DNA of 64,000 nucleotides. Source: Vreelandella zhuhanensis (lineage in GTDB: Bacteria > Pseudomonadota > Gammaproteobacteria > Pseudomonadales > Halomonadaceae). The stretch is taken from contig NZ_WTKP01000008.1 of the NCBI RefSeq assembly GCF_009793355.1, forward strand, positions 168,135 to 232,134, read 5' to 3'. The notes beneath the pieces are model-generated. The model did not search any database. It was not told the origin of the DNA and was given only the letters and a program-made list of their open reading frames with translations. The position numbers were made by a program, and so were the translations under genes. Numbering within the stretch: position 1 is the first letter of the stretch; each line of letters opens with the position of its first letter. Positions 26,084 to 37,790 of this stretch are shown here, one piece after another.

Positions 26084-27100
26084 TTACGCCTTGCGATCCA
26101 CTGCAAGATGGGCCAGCTCAGCCATGCTGTCGCGGTACGGGCTGGAGGGGATAATCGCCAATTGTTCCAAGGCCTTGGTTGCCATTTCCTCAGCGCGGGC
26201 TCGCGTGTATTCCAGGGCGCCGGTGGCATTGACGATATCCAGCACAGCGTCAAGCTGGTCGAGCCCACCCTGGCGAATGGCTTGGCGAATCAACTTGGCC
26301 TGTTCCGGGGTGCCGTTGGCCATGGCATGGATCAACGGCAGGGTGGGTTTGCCTTCAGCCAGATCATCTCCCACGTTCTTGCCCATGGTCGTGGCGTCGC
26401 CCTGGTAGTCGAGCAGATCATCGATCAACTGGAAGGCCAGGCCCAGGTAGCGGCCGTAATGCTGGAGAGCGCTTTCCTGTTCCGGTGTGGCGTCGGCGAG
26501 TACGGCGCCGCTGTGGGAAGCCGCCTCGAACAGCATGGCGGTCTTGCCCTGAATGGTTTCGAAGTACTCGGCTTCCGAGATATTCGGATTGCCCACGTTG
26601 GTCAGTTGCTGAACTTCGCCTTCCGCGATCACACAGGTGGCACTGGAGAGAATGCTCATGATGCGCATCGAGCCGACATTGACCATCATCTGGAAGGAGC
26701 GCGAATAAAGAAAGTCGCCGACAAGCACCGAAGGCGCGTTGCCCCAAGCCTCATTGGCGGTTTTCTTGCCGCGACGCATGTGAGACTCGTCGACCACGTC
26801 GTCGTGCAGCAACGTCGAGGTGTGCATGAACTCGATCAGCGTGGCCAGGGTGATGTGCTTGTCCTGGTCATAGCCCAGCGAGCGGGCGGCCAGCAACACC
26901 AGCAAGGGGCGCAAACGTTTTCCGCCGCTTTCGATAATGTACTGGCCAATGGTTTCTACCAGCGGGATCTTGGAGGCGAGCTGTTCGATAATCGTACGAT
27001 TGACTGCCATGAAGTCATCCGCCACCACGGCGTGCAGCGGAGAAGGGGAAGGGCTGGCAGGCTGGGAGGACGAGGCTGTGGCTGACATGAGTTCCATCAT
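26084..27100 (-). CDS. ispB: Octaprenyl (polyprenyl) diphosphate synthase IspB
   Basis: Adds isopentenyl units to farnesyl diphosphate to make the side chain of ubiquinone. The first Asp-rich motif is in LLHDDVVDESHMRRG and the second in LAFQLIDDLLDYQGDA. GGKRLRPLLVLLAARSLG near residue 60 binds IPP. The length (~338 residues) is slightly above E. coli IspB (323) because of a Ser/Pro-rich N-terminal tail. The start is uncertain: ATG codons at 27100, 27097 and 27088 and a TTG at 27121 are all in frame and none has a strong ribosome site. It is divergent from rplU, the usual arrangement in gammaproteobacteria. Confidence 0.93.
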   Translation of the reverse strand: MMELMSATASSSQPASPSPSPLHAVVADDFMAVNRTIIEQLASKIPLVETIGQYIIESGGKRLRPLLVLLAARSLGYDQDKHITLATLIEFMHTSTLLHDDVVDESHMRRGKKTANEAWGNAPSVLVGDFLYSRSFQMMVNVGSMRIMSILSSATCVIAEGEVQQLTNVGNPNISEAEYFETIQGKTAMLFEAASHSGAVLADATPEQESALQHYGRYLGLAFQLIDDLLDYQGDATTMGKNVGDDLAEGKPTLPLIHAMANGTPEQAKLIRQAIRQGGLDQLDAVLDIVNATGALEYTRARAEEMATKALEQLAIIPSSPYRDSMAELAHLAVDRKA

Positions 27101-27222
27101 CGCGGGTAGTGGAGGCGGCAATGGCCGGCTGTATTTCGGTTCATGCTATGGGGCTACCCGTGAGGCGTCAAGGTGATGAAGGTTTCTCGTTGACGAGAGG
27201 GTGGCCGTTGTGTTGATGATAG

Positions 27223-27251
27223 TTGTGGTAGGGTGCAATTGTCGTTATAAT
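27223..27251 (+). promoter_or_regulatory. Promoter of rplU-rpmA
   Basis: TTGTGG, 17 bases, then a perfect TATAAT at 27246-27251. It leaves a leader of ~140 bases before rplU. Confidence 0.7.
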
Positions 27252-27395
27252 CCGCGACCCACTCATCATGCTCCCTGTCAGATGGTTGCCAAAAGAGGCG
27301 CCACTCGCCGCAGGTCTATCAAGAGCACGACTCGAAAGAGCGTAAGGCGATGAGAGCCGGAACGCCCGGCATTCACGACAGTCCCGGAGAGAGAC

Positions 27396-27707
27396 ATGTA
27401 CGCAGTTATCAAAAGCGGCGGTAAGCAGTACCGTGTAAAGGAAGGCCAGACGCTCAAGCTCGAGAAACTGGAAATTCCTACCGGTGAAAGCATTGAATTT
27501 GACGAAGTGCTGATGGTTGCCGATGGCGAAGACGTCAAGATCGGTGCGCCGATGCTGGAAGGTGCCAAAGTGGCCGCGGAAATCGTGTCTCACGGCCGCG
27601 GCGATAAGATCACCATTATCAAGTTCCGTCGTCGTAAGCACAGCATGAAGCGTCAGGGCCACCGTCAGTGGTTCACTGAAGTCAAGATTACTGGAATTTC
27701 CGCGTAA
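27396..27707 (+). CDS. rplU: 50S ribosomal protein L21
   Basis: A 103-residue protein with the invariant start [18 protein letters not shown] and the conserved [14 protein letters not shown] stretch near residue 75-90, which binds 23S rRNA together with L20. Standard length. CGGAGAGAGAC precedes the ATG. It is followed by rpmA, the near-universal rplU-rpmA pair. Confidence 0.98.
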   Translation: MYAVIKSGGKQYRVKEGQTLKLEKLEIPTGESIEFDEVLMVADGEDVKIGAPMLEGAKVAAEIVSHGRGDKITIIKFRRRKHSMKRQGHRQWFTEVKITGISA

Positions 27708-27751
27708 GCGGCCAATTCTTCTAGATCAACTTGCTATAGGAGTATTTTGCA

Positions 27752-28009
27752 ATGGCTCATAAGAAGGCAGCCGGCTCCACGCGTAACGGTCGCGATTCCG
27801 AATCCAAACGCCTTGGCGTCAAGTTGTATGGTGGCCAGGCGGCAATTGCCGGCAACATTATCGTGCGTCAGCGTGGCACCAAGTTCCACGCCGGTACCGG
27901 CGTCGGTTTGGGTCGCGATCACACCCTGTTCGCATTGAACGATGGCGTGATCAAGTTCGAGACCAAGGGTCCGAAAAATCGTAAGTTCGTCAGTGTCGTT
28001 TCTGCATAA
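27752..28009 (+). CDS. rpmA: 50S ribosomal protein L27
   Basis: An 85-residue protein starting [20 protein letters not shown] and containing [20 protein letters not shown], both typical. L27 reaches toward the peptidyl transferase centre. AGGAG lies 12 bases before the ATG. A strong terminator begins 22 bases after the stop, so rplU-rpmA can form its own transcript ahead of obgE. Confidence 0.98.
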   Translation: MAHKKAAGSTRNGRDSESKRLGVKLYGGQAAIAGNIIVRQRGTKFHAGTGVGLGRDHTLFALNDGVIKFETKGPKNRKFVSVVSA

Positions 28010-28026
28010 ACGCCCGAACCTGCGAT

Positions 28027-28057
28027 AAAAAAGGCCCCGCCATGGCGGGGCCTTTTT
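28027..28057 (+). terminator. Terminator after rpmA
   Basis: AAGGCCCCGCC ATGG CGGGGCCTT flanked by A- and T-runs is a strong intrinsic terminator. Confidence 0.93.
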
Positions 28058-28067
28058 GTCCCTCATT

Positions 28068-28127
28068 GTTTTTCAAGTGCATATTTTTCAAGTGCACGTT
28101 TTTTAAGTACACGTTTTTATGTGCCTG
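28068..28127. repeat. Four degenerate 15-bp tandem repeats between rpmA and obgE
   Basis: Four adjacent 15-base units of the type GTTTTTCAAGTGCAC at 28068, 28083, 28098 and 28113; units 1 and 2 are nearly identical, 3 and 4 more diverged. They lie just upstream of obgE, where its promoter would be if transcription stops at the rpmA terminator. Confidence 0.85.
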
Positions 28128-28128
28128 A

Positions 28129-29370
<1,242 letters not shown>

Positions 29371-29407
29371 CAGAAGAGCAATGGATGAGGCTTTCAGGAG
29401 GTAAGCG

Positions 29408-30541
29408 GTGAGCGATGAGCAAGGCCTCGGGCGCGAAGCGTTGGTGCAGGCCAGGCGTGTGGTGATCAAGATCGGCAGCGCCTTGCTGACCAATGACGGC
29501 CGCGGGCTGGATGAAGCGGCGATCGGCGGCTGGGTCGACCAGGTGGCTGCCCTGCATCGTCGCGGCATCGATGTGGTGCTGGTGTCTTCCGGTGCGGTGG
29601 CGGCTGGCATGGTACGCCTAGGCTGGCAGGCAAGGCCGAGCGCGGTGCATGAATTGCAGGCTGCGGCCGCAGTGGGACAGAACGGCTTGACGCAGTGCTA
29701 CGAGCAGCATTTTGCCCGCCACGGCCTGGTCACCGCCCAGGTGTTGCTGACCCATGATGACCTTTCCAATCGCAAGCGTTATCTGAATGCACTTTCCGCG
29801 CTGCGCACCTTGGTCGACTTGCGCGTGGTGCCGGTGATCAACGAAAACGATACCGTGGTTACCGATGAAATTCGCTTTGGTGACAACGATACCTTGGGGG
29901 CGCTGGTCGCCAATCTGCTGGAAGCCGATGCCTTGATCATTCTTACCGATCAGGAGGGCTTGTTCGATGCCGACCCGCGCCATGATCCCGCCGCAAGGTT
30001 GATTGCCGAAGGCGATGCCGACGACCCGGCCCTGGCGGCGGTGGCCGGTGGTGGCGGCGCTCTGGGGCGCGGCGGCATGAGCACCAAGGTGCGCGCCGCC
30101 ACCTTGGCCGCTCGTTCGGGGGCGGTGACCGCGATTGCCAGTGGGCGCCAGGCGAATGTGATTACCCGGCTGGTGGATGGCGAAACCCTGGGTACCTTGT
30201 TGCGCCCCAAACAGGCCCCCATGGCGGCTCGCAAGCGCTGGCTGGCCGGGCAACTGCAAGTGCGCGGCAGCCTGACGCTGGACGCCGGTGCGGTAAAAGT
30301 GTTGCGCGGCCAAGCCAGTCTGCTTCCGGTGGGCGTCACGGCGGTTTCCGGGAATTTCGTGCGCGGCGACATGGTGGTATGTGTCGACGAGCACGGTGAA
30401 CCGGTGGCGAAGGGCCTGGTCAATTACGGCGTTGACGATGCCCGACGGCTCCTGGGCCAGCCGAGCCATCAGATAGAAGCCATTCTGGGCTATGTCGAAG
30501 CGCCGGAGCTTATCCATCGTGACAACCTGGTGGTGCTTTGA
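29408..30541 (+). CDS. proB: Glutamate 5-kinase ProB
   Basis: Phosphorylates glutamate as the first step of proline synthesis, relevant in halotolerant bacteria because proline is an osmolyte. The amino-acid kinase domain (1-260) shows [38 protein letters not shown] and [12 protein letters not shown]. The C-terminal PUA domain (about 280-370) is present, giving the full-length 377-residue form. GTG at 29408 follows AGGAGGTAAGC. It lies between obgE and rpsT, as in Pseudomonas. Feedback inhibition by proline is known for the family. Confidence 0.96.
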   Translation: MSDEQGLGREALVQARRVVIKIGSALLTNDGRGLDEAAIGGWVDQVAALHRRGIDVVLVSSGAVAAGMVRLGWQARPSAVHELQAAAAVGQNGLTQCYEQHFARHGLVTAQVLLTHDDLSNRKRYLNALSALRTLVDLRVVPVINENDTVVTDEIRFGDNDTLGALVANLLEADALIILTDQEGLFDADPRHDPAARLIAEGDADDPALAAVAGGGGALGRGGMSTKVRAATLAARSGAVTAIASGRQANVITRLVDGETLGTLLRPKQAPMAARKRWLAGQLQVRGSLTLDAGAVKVLRGQASLLPVGVTAVSGNFVRGDMVVCVDEHGEPVAKGLVNYGVDDARRLLGQPSHQIEAILGYVEAPELIHRDNLVVL

Positions 30542-30557
30542 GGCGGGATGATGGCGC

Positions 30558-30586
30558 TGGCAAGGCTGAAAACAGCGTGATAGAAT
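30558..30586 (+). promoter_or_regulatory. Probable rpsT promoter
   Basis: TGGCAA, 17 bases, TAGAAT in the gap after proB, leaving a ~190-base leader before rpsT. The -35 match is moderate. Confidence 0.5.
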
Positions 30587-30780
30587 GCGCCATCCTCTCA
30601 GACAAGACCCGTGAACAGGCAGCTTGAACGACAATGCCTGTTGCACCTTATGGCCCACCAATCGTTAGACGATGGTTAGCCAAATCAATCGGTTATTACG
30701 CAAAGGCTGTGTGTCAGCAGCCGGCTAATAGTTAATCCGTCGTCCTAGACGACAACCTTTATTCTCCAAGGAGATACTCA

Positions 30781-31047
30781 GTGGCGAACAGCAAGCAAGC
30801 ACGCAAGCGCGCCCGTCAGGCCGAGAACCGTCGCGTCCTGAAATCCAGCCAGCGCAGCATGGTCCGCACTTATATCAAGCGCGTGATCAAGGCGATCAGC
30901 ACCGGTGACCACGCCCAGGCGATGGAGCAGTTCAAAGCCGCTCAGCCGGTGATCGACCGTATCGCTGACAAGGACGTGCTTTCCAAGAAGAAAGCCGCGC
31001 GCCTGAAGAGCCGCTTGAACAAGCGTATCAAGGCACTGGCGGCGTAA
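30781..31047 (+). CDS. rpsT: 30S ribosomal protein S20
   Basis: An 88-residue basic protein, ANSKQARKRARQAENRRVLK after the start, ending in KSRLNKRIKAL, typical of S20, which binds 16S rRNA. It uses a GTG start after AAGGAGATACTCA; E. coli rpsT also has a non-ATG start (UUG) tied to autoregulation. A terminator follows 18 bases after the stop. Confidence 0.97.
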   Translation: MANSKQARKRARQAENRRVLKSSQRSMVRTYIKRVIKAISTGDHAQAMEQFKAAQPVIDRIADKDVLSKKKAARLKSRLNKRIKALAA

Positions 31048-31064
31048 GCCGGCAAGCGCCAGAA

Positions 31065-31089
31065 AAAACCGGCTTAGGCCGGTTTTTTT
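31065..31089 (+). terminator. Terminator after rpsT
   Basis: AAAACCGGC TTAG GCCGGTTTTTTT, a classic hairpin plus T-run that ends just before murJ. Confidence 0.92.
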
Positions 31090-31105
31090 GTGTCTGGATG
31101 ATCTC

Positions 31106-32695
31106 ATGAACTCCTCTCAGCAAGCCGATGCCTCTCCGCCGTCCGCTTCGCCACCCCCACGCCGGGGGTTGATGCGTTCGGGCCTGATCGTCAGCGCCAT
31201 GACCATGCTCTCGCGGGTGATGGGACTGGTGCGTGATGTCGTGGTGGCCACGTTCCTGGGTGCCGGAAATGGGGCGGATGCCTTCTTTGTGGCATTCAAG
31301 ATTCCCAATTTCCTGCGCCGGCTGTTTGCCGAAGGGGCGTTCAACCAGGCGTTCGTGCCGGTGCTGTCGGAATATTCCACCCAGCGCACCCGCCAGGAAA
31401 TCCGGGAACTGCTCAATGCCGTGGCAGGGAGTCTTACCGCTGTACTGGCGTTGATCACCGCCGTGGCGATGCTGGCGGCCCCTTGGCTGGCGTGGGTATT
31501 TGCCCCCGGCTTCGGACGGGACCCGGAAAAGTTGGCGCTCACGGCGGACATGCTGCGGCTGACGTTTCCTTATCTGCTGTTGATCTCGCTCACGGCGTTT
31601 TCGGGCAGCGTGCTCAATACCTGGAACCGTTTTGCAGTGCCGGCCTTCACGCCTGTGCTGCTCAATCTCTCCTTGATTGGCTCGGCACTGTTGTTGATGC
31701 CGTTGATGAAAGAGCCGGCCATGGCGCTGGCCTGGGGGGTGCTGATAGCCGGGGCGGCGCAGCTGGTGTTTCAGGTGCCGTTCCTGTTGCGTCTGGGATT
31801 GATGCCGACCCCTTGGCCCCACTTTGCTCATGAAGGGGTCAAGCGGATACTCAAGCTGATGGTGCCGGCACTGTTCGGGGTTTCGGTGTCCCAGATCAAT
31901 CTGTTGCTGGATACCGTCCTGGCGTCGTTGCTGACTGCCGGGAGCGTTTCCTGGCTGTACTATTCGGACCGCCTGGTGGAGTTGCCGCTGGGGGTGTTCG
32001 GGGTGGCCATTGGCACGGTGATTCTGCCGGCGCTTTCCCGGCGGCATGCCGAGCAGTCGCCGGGTCACTTTGCCGCCATGCTCGATTGGGCCATTCGTAC
32101 CGTGCTGCTGCTCGGCCTGCCTGCCGCCCTGGCGTTGGCGATTCTTGCCGAACCGCTGCTGATAACCCTGTTTCATTATGGGGCGATGACCGACCACGAT
32201 ATCGCCATGGCGGCAATGAGCTTGCGTGCTTACTCCTTCGGTTTGGTGGCCTTCATGTTGATCAAGGTGCTGGCACCGGGGTTTTTCGCGCGCCAGGATA
32301 CCGCGACCCCGGTGAAAGTGGGTATCGTGGCGATGGTCGCCAATATGGCGCTCAACCTGATATTGATCTGGTCGTTGGCGCATGCGGGACTGGCGCTGGC
32401 CACCGCGCTCTCGGCATTCCTTAATGCTGGGCTTCTGGGATACCTGTTGCACAAGCAGAAAGTACTGGTGTTTCAGCCTGGCTGGGGGCGATATGCTGTG
32501 CAGTTGCTGGGCGGCTGCATACTGATGAGCGTGTTGCTTGGGTGGCTGTCTCCCGCCTGGAATGAATGGCTGGGATGGGGGCTATGGCAACGCATCAGAT
32601 GGATCAGCCTGTTGGTGGTACTGGGGGCGGGCAGTTATTTCGCCTGGCTGGTGGCCTTGGGCATGCGCTGGCGGCATTTTCGTATCGCCGGCTAA
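31106..32695 (+). CDS. murJ: Lipid II flippase MurJ
   Basis: A 529-residue polytopic membrane protein of the MOP superfamily that flips lipid II across the inner membrane for peptidoglycan synthesis. Typical stretches are GLVRDVVVATFLGAGNGADA, then FKIPNFLRRLFAEGAFNQAF, and LYYSDRLVELPLGVFGVAIG near residue 290. Fourteen hydrophobic helices are expected. An N-terminal Pro/Ser-rich tail precedes the first helix. I chose the ATG at 31106 with GGATG upstream; a TTG at 31088 falls in the rpsT terminator. It precedes ribF, as in many gammaproteobacteria. Confidence 0.95.
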   Translation: MNSSQQADASPPSASPPPRRGLMRSGLIVSAMTMLSRVMGLVRDVVVATFLGAGNGADAFFVAFKIPNFLRRLFAEGAFNQAFVPVLSEYSTQRTRQEIRELLNAVAGSLTAVLALITAVAMLAAPWLAWVFAPGFGRDPEKLALTADMLRLTFPYLLLISLTAFSGSVLNTWNRFAVPAFTPVLLNLSLIGSALLLMPLMKEPAMALAWGVLIAGAAQLVFQVPFLLRLGLMPTPWPHFAHEGVKRILKLMVPALFGVSVSQINLLLDTVLASLLTAGSVSWLYYSDRLVELPLGVFGVAIGTVILPALSRRHAEQSPGHFAAMLDWAIRTVLLLGLPAALALAILAEPLLITLFHYGAMTDHDIAMAAMSLRAYSFGLVAFMLIKVLAPGFFARQDTATPVKVGIVAMVANMALNLILIWSLAHAGLALATALSAFLNAGLLGYLLHKQKVLVFQPGWGRYAVQLLGGCILMSVLLGWLSPAWNEWLGWGLWQRIRWISLLVVLGAGSYFAWLVALGMRWRHFRIAG

Positions 32696-32730
32696 ATTTT
32701 CGCATCGCAGGCTGAGGCGTCACGCCATGG

Positions 32731-32759
32731 CTGCCAGTCGCCGGGCATTTCGTTATAAT
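32731..32759 (+). promoter_or_regulatory. Possible ribF promoter
   Basis: CTGCCA, 17 bases, perfect TATAAT at 32754-32759, 45 bases before the ribF ATG. The -35 is a partial match. Confidence 0.5.
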
Positions 32760-32804
32760 CGGTGGTCTTTTGTGGGCCACGTCAACCAGGGCTGAACGGA
32801 TTTC

Positions 32805-33866
32805 ATGCGCGTCATTCGAGGACTGCACAATCTGCGTGAATCGCATCGTGGCTGCGTGGCGACCATCGGCAATTTCGATGGCGTGCATCGCGGCCATCAG
32901 GCGATCCTGGAACAATGCCGCGAACATGCGGCACGGCTTGGCGTGCAGGTTACCGTGGTGGTCTTCGAGCCTCAGCCACGTGAGTTCTTTGCCGGTGACC
33001 AGGCGCCGCCACGCCTGACGCGCTTGCGGGAAAAGGTTCGCTTGCTGGCGGAGCACGGCGCCGAGCAGGTGCTGTGCCTACCGTTCAATGACGCCCTGCG
33101 CAGCCTAACCGCACGGGAATTCATCGATCAGGTGTTGATCGAAGGGCTGGGTGTACGCCACCTGGTCGTGGGGGATGACTTTCGTTACGGCTGCGATCGC
33201 CGCGGCGATTTCACCTTGCTGGAAGCGGTGGGGCGCGAGCATGGCTTCGGTGTCGAGCACACCCGCACCTTTACCCTGGATGACGAACGGGTTTCCAGCA
33301 GCCGGGTACGCACATTGCTCCTGAGCGGCAATTTTTCCGCCACCGCCCGTCTGTTGGGGCGCCCTTACAGCGTTTCAGGGCGGGTAGTACGTGACCAACA
33401 ACTAGGGCGCACCATCGGCGTGCCCACCGCCAATATCCCCTTGTTGCCCCAGCCGCTGACGCTGCGCGGCGTGTACGTGGTGTTCGCCGAACTCGCCGAC
33501 GGGCGCTATTACGGCGGGGTGGCCAATGTCGGTTGGCGGCCTACGGTCGGGGCGGACCGTCCCACCCTGGAAGTGCATTTATTCGATTTCGAAGGCGACC
33601 TCTATGGCGAACGGCTTACGGTCTATCCTTGCGCGCGGCTGCGCGGTGAAATCAAGTTTGACGGTCTCCAGGCCCTTAAAGCGCAGATAAACCACGACCA
33701 GGCACGCGCACGGGACTACCTGGCGGCGCATCCCGGCTTGGCCGATGGCACCCTGCATCTGGCTGACGGCTCTTTTCCGCTGGCATCCGCGCCGTTGGGG
33801 CGTGATGCAGTAACTTCTTCTGAATCTTCGTCGGCGGGACGTTCCGCCGATCATAACGACGGCTGA
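32805..33866 (+). CDS. ribF: Bifunctional riboflavin kinase / FAD synthetase RibF
   Basis: Converts riboflavin to FMN and then FAD. The N-terminal adenylyltransferase (1-185) has [20 protein letters not shown] and [17 protein letters not shown], then [10 protein letters not shown]. The C-terminal kinase (about 190-310) shows [13 protein letters not shown] with the PTAN motif and [20 protein letters not shown]. The 353 residues exceed E. coli RibF (313) by a poorly conserved Ser/Ala-rich tail. ileS follows seven bases after its stop; the ribF-ileS-lspA order is conserved. Confidence 0.96.
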   Translation: MRVIRGLHNLRESHRGCVATIGNFDGVHRGHQAILEQCREHAARLGVQVTVVVFEPQPREFFAGDQAPPRLTRLREKVRLLAEHGAEQVLCLPFNDALRSLTAREFIDQVLIEGLGVRHLVVGDDFRYGCDRRGDFTLLEAVGREHGFGVEHTRTFTLDDERVSSSRVRTLLLSGNFSATARLLGRPYSVSGRVVRDQQLGRTIGVPTANIPLLPQPLTLRGVYVVFAELADGRYYGGVANVGWRPTVGADRPTLEVHLFDFEGDLYGERLTVYPCARLRGEIKFDGLQALKAQINHDQARARDYLAAHPGLADGTLHLADGSFPLASAPLGRDAVTSSESSSAGRSADHNDG

Positions 33867-33873
33867 CCGGACT

Positions 33874-36705
33874 ATGGATTACAAGCACACGCTGAACCTG
33901 CCCGAAACCGAATTTCCCATGCGCGGCATGCTGCCCAAGCGTGAGCCGGGCCGGGTTTCCCAGTGGCAGGATATGAAGCTCTACCAGCGCCTGCGCGAAG
34001 AGCGGGCGGGAAAACCGCTGTTCGTGCTGCACGATGGCCCTCCTTATGCCAACGGCAGCATTCATATCGGTCACGCCGTCAATAAGATTCTCAAGGATAT
34101 CATCGTCAAGTCGAAGAACCTGGCGGGTTTCGATGCACCCTATGTGCCGGGCTGGGATTGCCACGGCCTGCCTATCGAACACAAGGTGGAAACCACCCAC
34201 GGCAAACACCTGGAACCCGAAAAAGCACGCGGTCTATGCCGTGACTACGCCGCTGCCCAGATCGAAACCCAGTTGACCGATTTCGTGCGCCTGGGCGTGG
34301 TGGGTGACTGGGATAATCCTTACCGTTCGATGGATTACGTCAACGAAGCCGGGGAAATTCGCGCTCTGGCTGACATGGTCGAGGCAGGCTATGTCTTCAA
34401 GGGCTTGAAGCCGGTCAATTGGTGTTTCGATTGCGGCTCGGCGCTGGCCGAGGCCGAAGTCGAGTACGCCGACAAGAAATCCGACGCCATCGATGTCGCC
34501 TTCCCGGTGGAAGATGCCGACAAACTGGCCGCCGCCTTTGGCTTGAGCGAACTGCCCAAGCCTGCTGCCGTGGTGATCTGGACCACCACCCCCTGGACGA
34601 TTCCCGCCAACCAGGCGCTCAACGTCCATCCTGAATTCACCTACGCCCTGGTGGACGTGGGCGAGCGCTTGTTGCTGCTGGTGGAAGACCTGGTGGCCTC
34701 GTGCCTGGAGCGCTTCGGCCTGGAAGGCGAGGTGATCGCCACGGCCAAGGGGGAAAGCCTCGACCTGATCAATTTCCGCCATCCGTTTTATGCGCGTCTC
34801 TCGCCGGTGTACCTGGCGGAGTATGTGGAAGCCGAGGTCGGCAGCACCGGTATCGTTCACTCGGCGCCCGCCTACGGCATGGACGATTTCATCACCTGCC
34901 GTGAGCACGGCATGAGCTTCGACGATATCGAAAGCCCGGTACAGGGCAACGGCGTCTATTCCGATGAACTGCCGTTCTTCGGTGGGCAAATGATCTGGAA
35001 GGCCAATCCGCATATCATCGAAAAACTGCGCGAAGTGGGTGCGTTGATGGCGCATACGCCTATCAAGCACAGCTACATGCACTGCTGGCGTCACAAGACG
35101 CCTGTGATCTATCGCGCCACCGCCCAGTGGTTCGTGGGCATGGACGTGGCGGGCAAGGACGGCAAGACCCTGCGTGAACGAGCGCTTGAAGGTATCGAGG
35201 CCACCGAATTCACGCCCGCCTGGGGTCAGGCGCGTTTGCACTCGATGATCGCCAACCGCCCGGACTGGTGCATCTCGCGCCAACGCAATTGGGGCGTGCC
35301 GATTCCGTTCTTCCTCGACAAGGCCAGCGGCGAACTGCATCCGCGCACCGTCGAGCTGATGGAAGAAGCCGCCAAGCGTGTCGAGAAGCAAGGCATCGAT
35401 GCCTGGTTCCGTCTCGAGCCTTCCGAGCTTCTCGGCGAAGAGGCGGATAATTACGAAAAAGTCACCGATACCCTGGATGTCTGGTTCGACTCCGGCACCA
35501 CCCATCGCCACGTGCTGCGCGGCTCGCACCCCCACGGTCACGACCAGGGGCCGATCGCGGATCTGTACCTGGAGGGTTCCGACCAGCACCGCGGCTGGTT
35601 CCACTCCTCGCTGCTGACGGGCTGTGCCATCGACGGCCATCCGCCTTATCGTCAACTGCTGACCCATGGTTTCACCGTGGACGCTCAGGGTCGCAAGATG
35701 TCCAAGTCGGTCGGCAACGTGGTCGCCCCGCAGACCGTCATGGACAAGCTCGGCGCGGATATCCTGCGCCTCTGGGTGGCCTCCACCGATTATTCCGGTG
35801 AGATGGCGGTTTCGGATGAAATCCTCACGCGTACCGCCGATGTGTATCGCCGGATTCGCAACACCTCGCGTTTTCTGCTTTCCAACCTGAATGGCTTCGA
35901 ACCGCAGCGTGATCAGGTGGCGTTCAAGGACATGCTGGCGCTGGATCAGTGGGTGGTGGATCGCGCCGCACAACTCCAGGCGCGTATCGACAAGGCCTAT
36001 GAAGAGTACCGCTTCCTGGATGTTTATCAGCAGGTGCATGGTTTCTGTGCCCGCGAGCTGGGCGGCTTCTACCTGGATGTGATCAAGGACCGTCAGTACA
36101 CCACCCAGGCCGACTCCCTGGCCCGGCGCAGCGCTCAAACCGCGCTGTATCAGGTCGTCGAAGCGCTTTCCCGCTGGGTGGCACCGATCCTTTCCTTCAC
36201 CGCCGAGGAAATTTACGAGCATATTCCCGGCAAGCGTGGCGACAGTGTGCTGCTGGAAACCTACTACACCGGCCTGGGCATGCTTGAGGCTGACGCCTCC
36301 ATGGGGCGTGATTTCTGGGAGCAGGTGCTGGACGTCAAGCAGGCGGTCAACAAGCGCCTGGAAGATGCGCGTAACGCCAAGCTGATCAAAGGCAGCCTGG
36401 CCGCCGAAGTGACCTTGTTCGTGGATGACTCGCTGCGCGCCACCCTGGAGAAGCTGGGCGATGAACTGCGTTTCGTGATGCTGACCAGCGACGTGACGCT
36501 GGCGCCCTTGGCCGAGGCAGGCAGTGCCGAAGCCACCGAGCTTGACGGCTTGAAAGTCGCGGTTGCCGCGAGCCCTCACCAGAAGTGCGAACGTTGCTGG
36601 CATCACCGTGAAGACGTAGGCACCCATGCCGATCATCCCGACCTCTGTGGTCGCTGTATCAGCAACCTGCCGGAAGGACCGGGTGAAGTGCGTCACTATG
36701 CTTGA
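33874..36705 (+). CDS. ileS: Isoleucyl-tRNA synthetase IleS
   Basis: Class I synthetase of 943 residues that charges tRNA-Ile. The HIGH motif is in [18 protein letters not shown] (about 57-74) and KMSKS in [15 protein letters not shown] (about 603-617). The CP1 editing domain contains [18 protein letters not shown]. The C-terminal zinc knuckle has the expected four cysteines in [12 protein letters not shown] and CGRCISNLP. The length is close to E. coli (938). It sits in the ribF-ileS-lspA-fkpB-ispH cluster, and the lspA start overlaps its end. Confidence 0.98.
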   Translation: MDYKHTLNLPETEFPMRGMLPKREPGRVSQWQDMKLYQRLREERAGKPLFVLHDGPPYANGSIHIGHAVNKILKDIIVKSKNLAGFDAPYVPGWDCHGLPIEHKVETTHGKHLEPEKARGLCRDYAAAQIETQLTDFVRLGVVGDWDNPYRSMDYVNEAGEIRALADMVEAGYVFKGLKPVNWCFDCGSALAEAEVEYADKKSDAIDVAFPVEDADKLAAAFGLSELPKPAAVVIWTTTPWTIPANQALNVHPEFTYALVDVGERLLLLVEDLVASCLERFGLEGEVIATAKGESLDLINFRHPFYARLSPVYLAEYVEAEVGSTGIVHSAPAYGMDDFITCREHGMSFDDIESPVQGNGVYSDELPFFGGQMIWKANPHIIEKLREVGALMAHTPIKHSYMHCWRHKTPVIYRATAQWFVGMDVAGKDGKTLRERALEGIEATEFTPAWGQARLHSMIANRPDWCISRQRNWGVPIPFFLDKASGELHPRTVELMEEAAKRVEKQGIDAWFRLEPSELLGEEADNYEKVTDTLDVWFDSGTTHRHVLRGSHPHGHDQGPIADLYLEGSDQHRGWFHSSLLTGCAIDGHPPYRQLLTHGFTVDAQGRKMSKSVGNVVAPQTVMDKLGADILRLWVASTDYSGEMAVSDEILTRTADVYRRIRNTSRFLLSNLNGFEPQRDQVAFKDMLALDQWVVDRAAQLQARIDKAYEEYRFLDVYQQVHGFCARELGGFYLDVIKDRQYTTQADSLARRSAQTALYQVVEALSRWVAPILSFTAEEIYEHIPGKRGDSVLLETYYTGLGMLEADASMGRDFWEQVLDVKQAVNKRLEDARNAKLIKGSLAAEVTLFVDDSLRATLEKLGDELRFVMLTSDVTLAPLAEAGSAEATELDGLKVAVAASPHQKCERCWHHREDVGTHADHPDLCGRCISNLPEGPGEVRHYA

Positions 36706-37213
36706 AGAAAACATGCCGCCCATGCGCCAGCCACTGCGCTGGCTGTGGCTGTCCCTGGCGGTGATCGTGCTGGATCTGGCCACCAAATACGCCGCCAGCG
36801 CCATGCTCGGCTATGCTCAACCGGTGGAAGTGCTGCCGTTTTTCAACTTGACGCTACTGCATAACACCGGTGCCGCCTTCAGCTTCCTGGCAAGCCACCC
36901 CGGCTGGCAGCGATGGTTCTTCGCCTTGGTCGCTATCGGGGCCAGTGTGGGCTTGACTATCTGGTTGCGTCGGCTCAAGGCCGATGAAACCCTGTTGGCA
37001 GGCTCACTGGCATTGATCATCGGCGGGGCGCTGGGCAATCTGTATGACCGCCTTGTGCATGGCTATGTGGTGGATTTTCTCTCCTTCCATGTGGCGGGCT
37101 GGTACTACCCGGCCTTCAACGTGGCGGATATCGCGATTACCCTGGGTGCCGCCGGCCTGATCTGGGAGTCGCTGTTCGGTGAAAAACGCAGACGCAGCCA
37201 GCGCCAATCCTAA
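36698..37213 (+). CDS. lspA: Lipoprotein signal peptidase II LspA
   Basis: Inner-membrane aspartyl protease that cuts signal peptides of lipidated prolipoproteins. Four membrane helices are evident. The catalytic aspartates are in [19 protein letters not shown] and [12 protein letters not shown]. The conserved N-terminal [15 protein letters not shown] is also present. ATG at 36698 overlaps the ileS stop by eight bases and gives 171 residues; the ATG at 36713 is equally possible and gives 166. It acts on lipoproteins such as BamD encoded in this window. Confidence 0.95.
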   Translation: MLEENMPPMRQPLRWLWLSLAVIVLDLATKYAASAMLGYAQPVEVLPFFNLTLLHNTGAAFSFLASHPGWQRWFFALVAIGASVGLTIWLRRLKADETLLAGSLALIIGGALGNLYDRLVHGYVVDFLSFHVAGWYYPAFNVADIAITLGAAGLIWESLFGEKRRRSQRQS

Positions 37214-37239
37214 TCCTGTATTTTGACGACGAGTGCCCT

Positions 37240-37686
37240 ATGACCGATTATCCGATAGATGAAAACATGGAAGTCACCCTGCACTTCACCCTGAAACTGG
37301 AAGATGGCACGGTGGTGGATACCACGCGGGAGAAAGCGCCCGCCACCTTTCAGTTCGGCGACGGCAACCTGCCGCCGGGATTTGAAAACCCGCTGAAAGG
37401 GCTGAAAAAAGGCGAAACCGGCTGTTTCACCATTACCCCGGAGCATGCTTTCGGCCAGCAGAATCCTCAGAATGTCCAGCTGCTCAAGCTTGACGATTTT
37501 GGTGATGAAACGCCGGAAATCGGCATGGTGATGTCGTTTGCCGATGCCGCGGGGGGTGAACTGCCCGGGGTGGTCAAGAGCATCGAGGGCAATCAGGTGG
37601 AAGTGGACTTTAACCATCCGCTGGCTGGGCGTACCCTGACGTTTGATGTAGAAGTGCTGGAGGTGACGCCTGTTACGACTCACTAA
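37240..37686 (+). CDS. fkpB: FKBP-type peptidyl-prolyl isomerase FkpB (SlpA)
   Basis: A 148-residue cytoplasmic FKBP-type isomerase of the SlyD-like class. MEVTLHFTLKLEDGTVVDTT opens the FKBP domain. The inserted IF chaperone domain lies at about 65-115, with DETPEIGMVMSFADAAG. NPLKGLKKGETGCFTITPE and VDFNHPLAGRTLTFDVEV are diagnostic. There is no His-rich SlyD tail. It sits between lspA and ispH as in E. coli. Confidence 0.95.
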   Translation: MTDYPIDENMEVTLHFTLKLEDGTVVDTTREKAPATFQFGDGNLPPGFENPLKGLKKGETGCFTITPEHAFGQQNPQNVQLLKLDDFGDETPEIGMVMSFADAAGGELPGVVKSIEGNQVEVDFNHPLAGRTLTFDVEVLEVTPVTTH

Positions 37687-37790
37687 CGGTCGCTCCTTTA
37701 TAGCGTACTTCCCGTTATCACTCGACACGATGCCCACCGGCATCAAGGCAAGGCTTCTTTATGCAAACCCCGCCTGTGGAACAGACCTCC

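Noticed and set aside
25892..27085. 397-codon plus-strand frame across the tRNA and ispB region
   Set aside because: Runs through tRNA-Pro and antisense to ispB.
31028..32452. 474-codon minus-strand frame, Gln/His/Arg-rich
   Set aside because: Antisense to murJ; composition is that of a complementary strand of hydrophobic codons.
34234..36804. 856-codon open frame on the minus strand
   Set aside because: It is antisense to ileS, whose motifs and full length are certain; long antisense frames are common in GC-rich genes.
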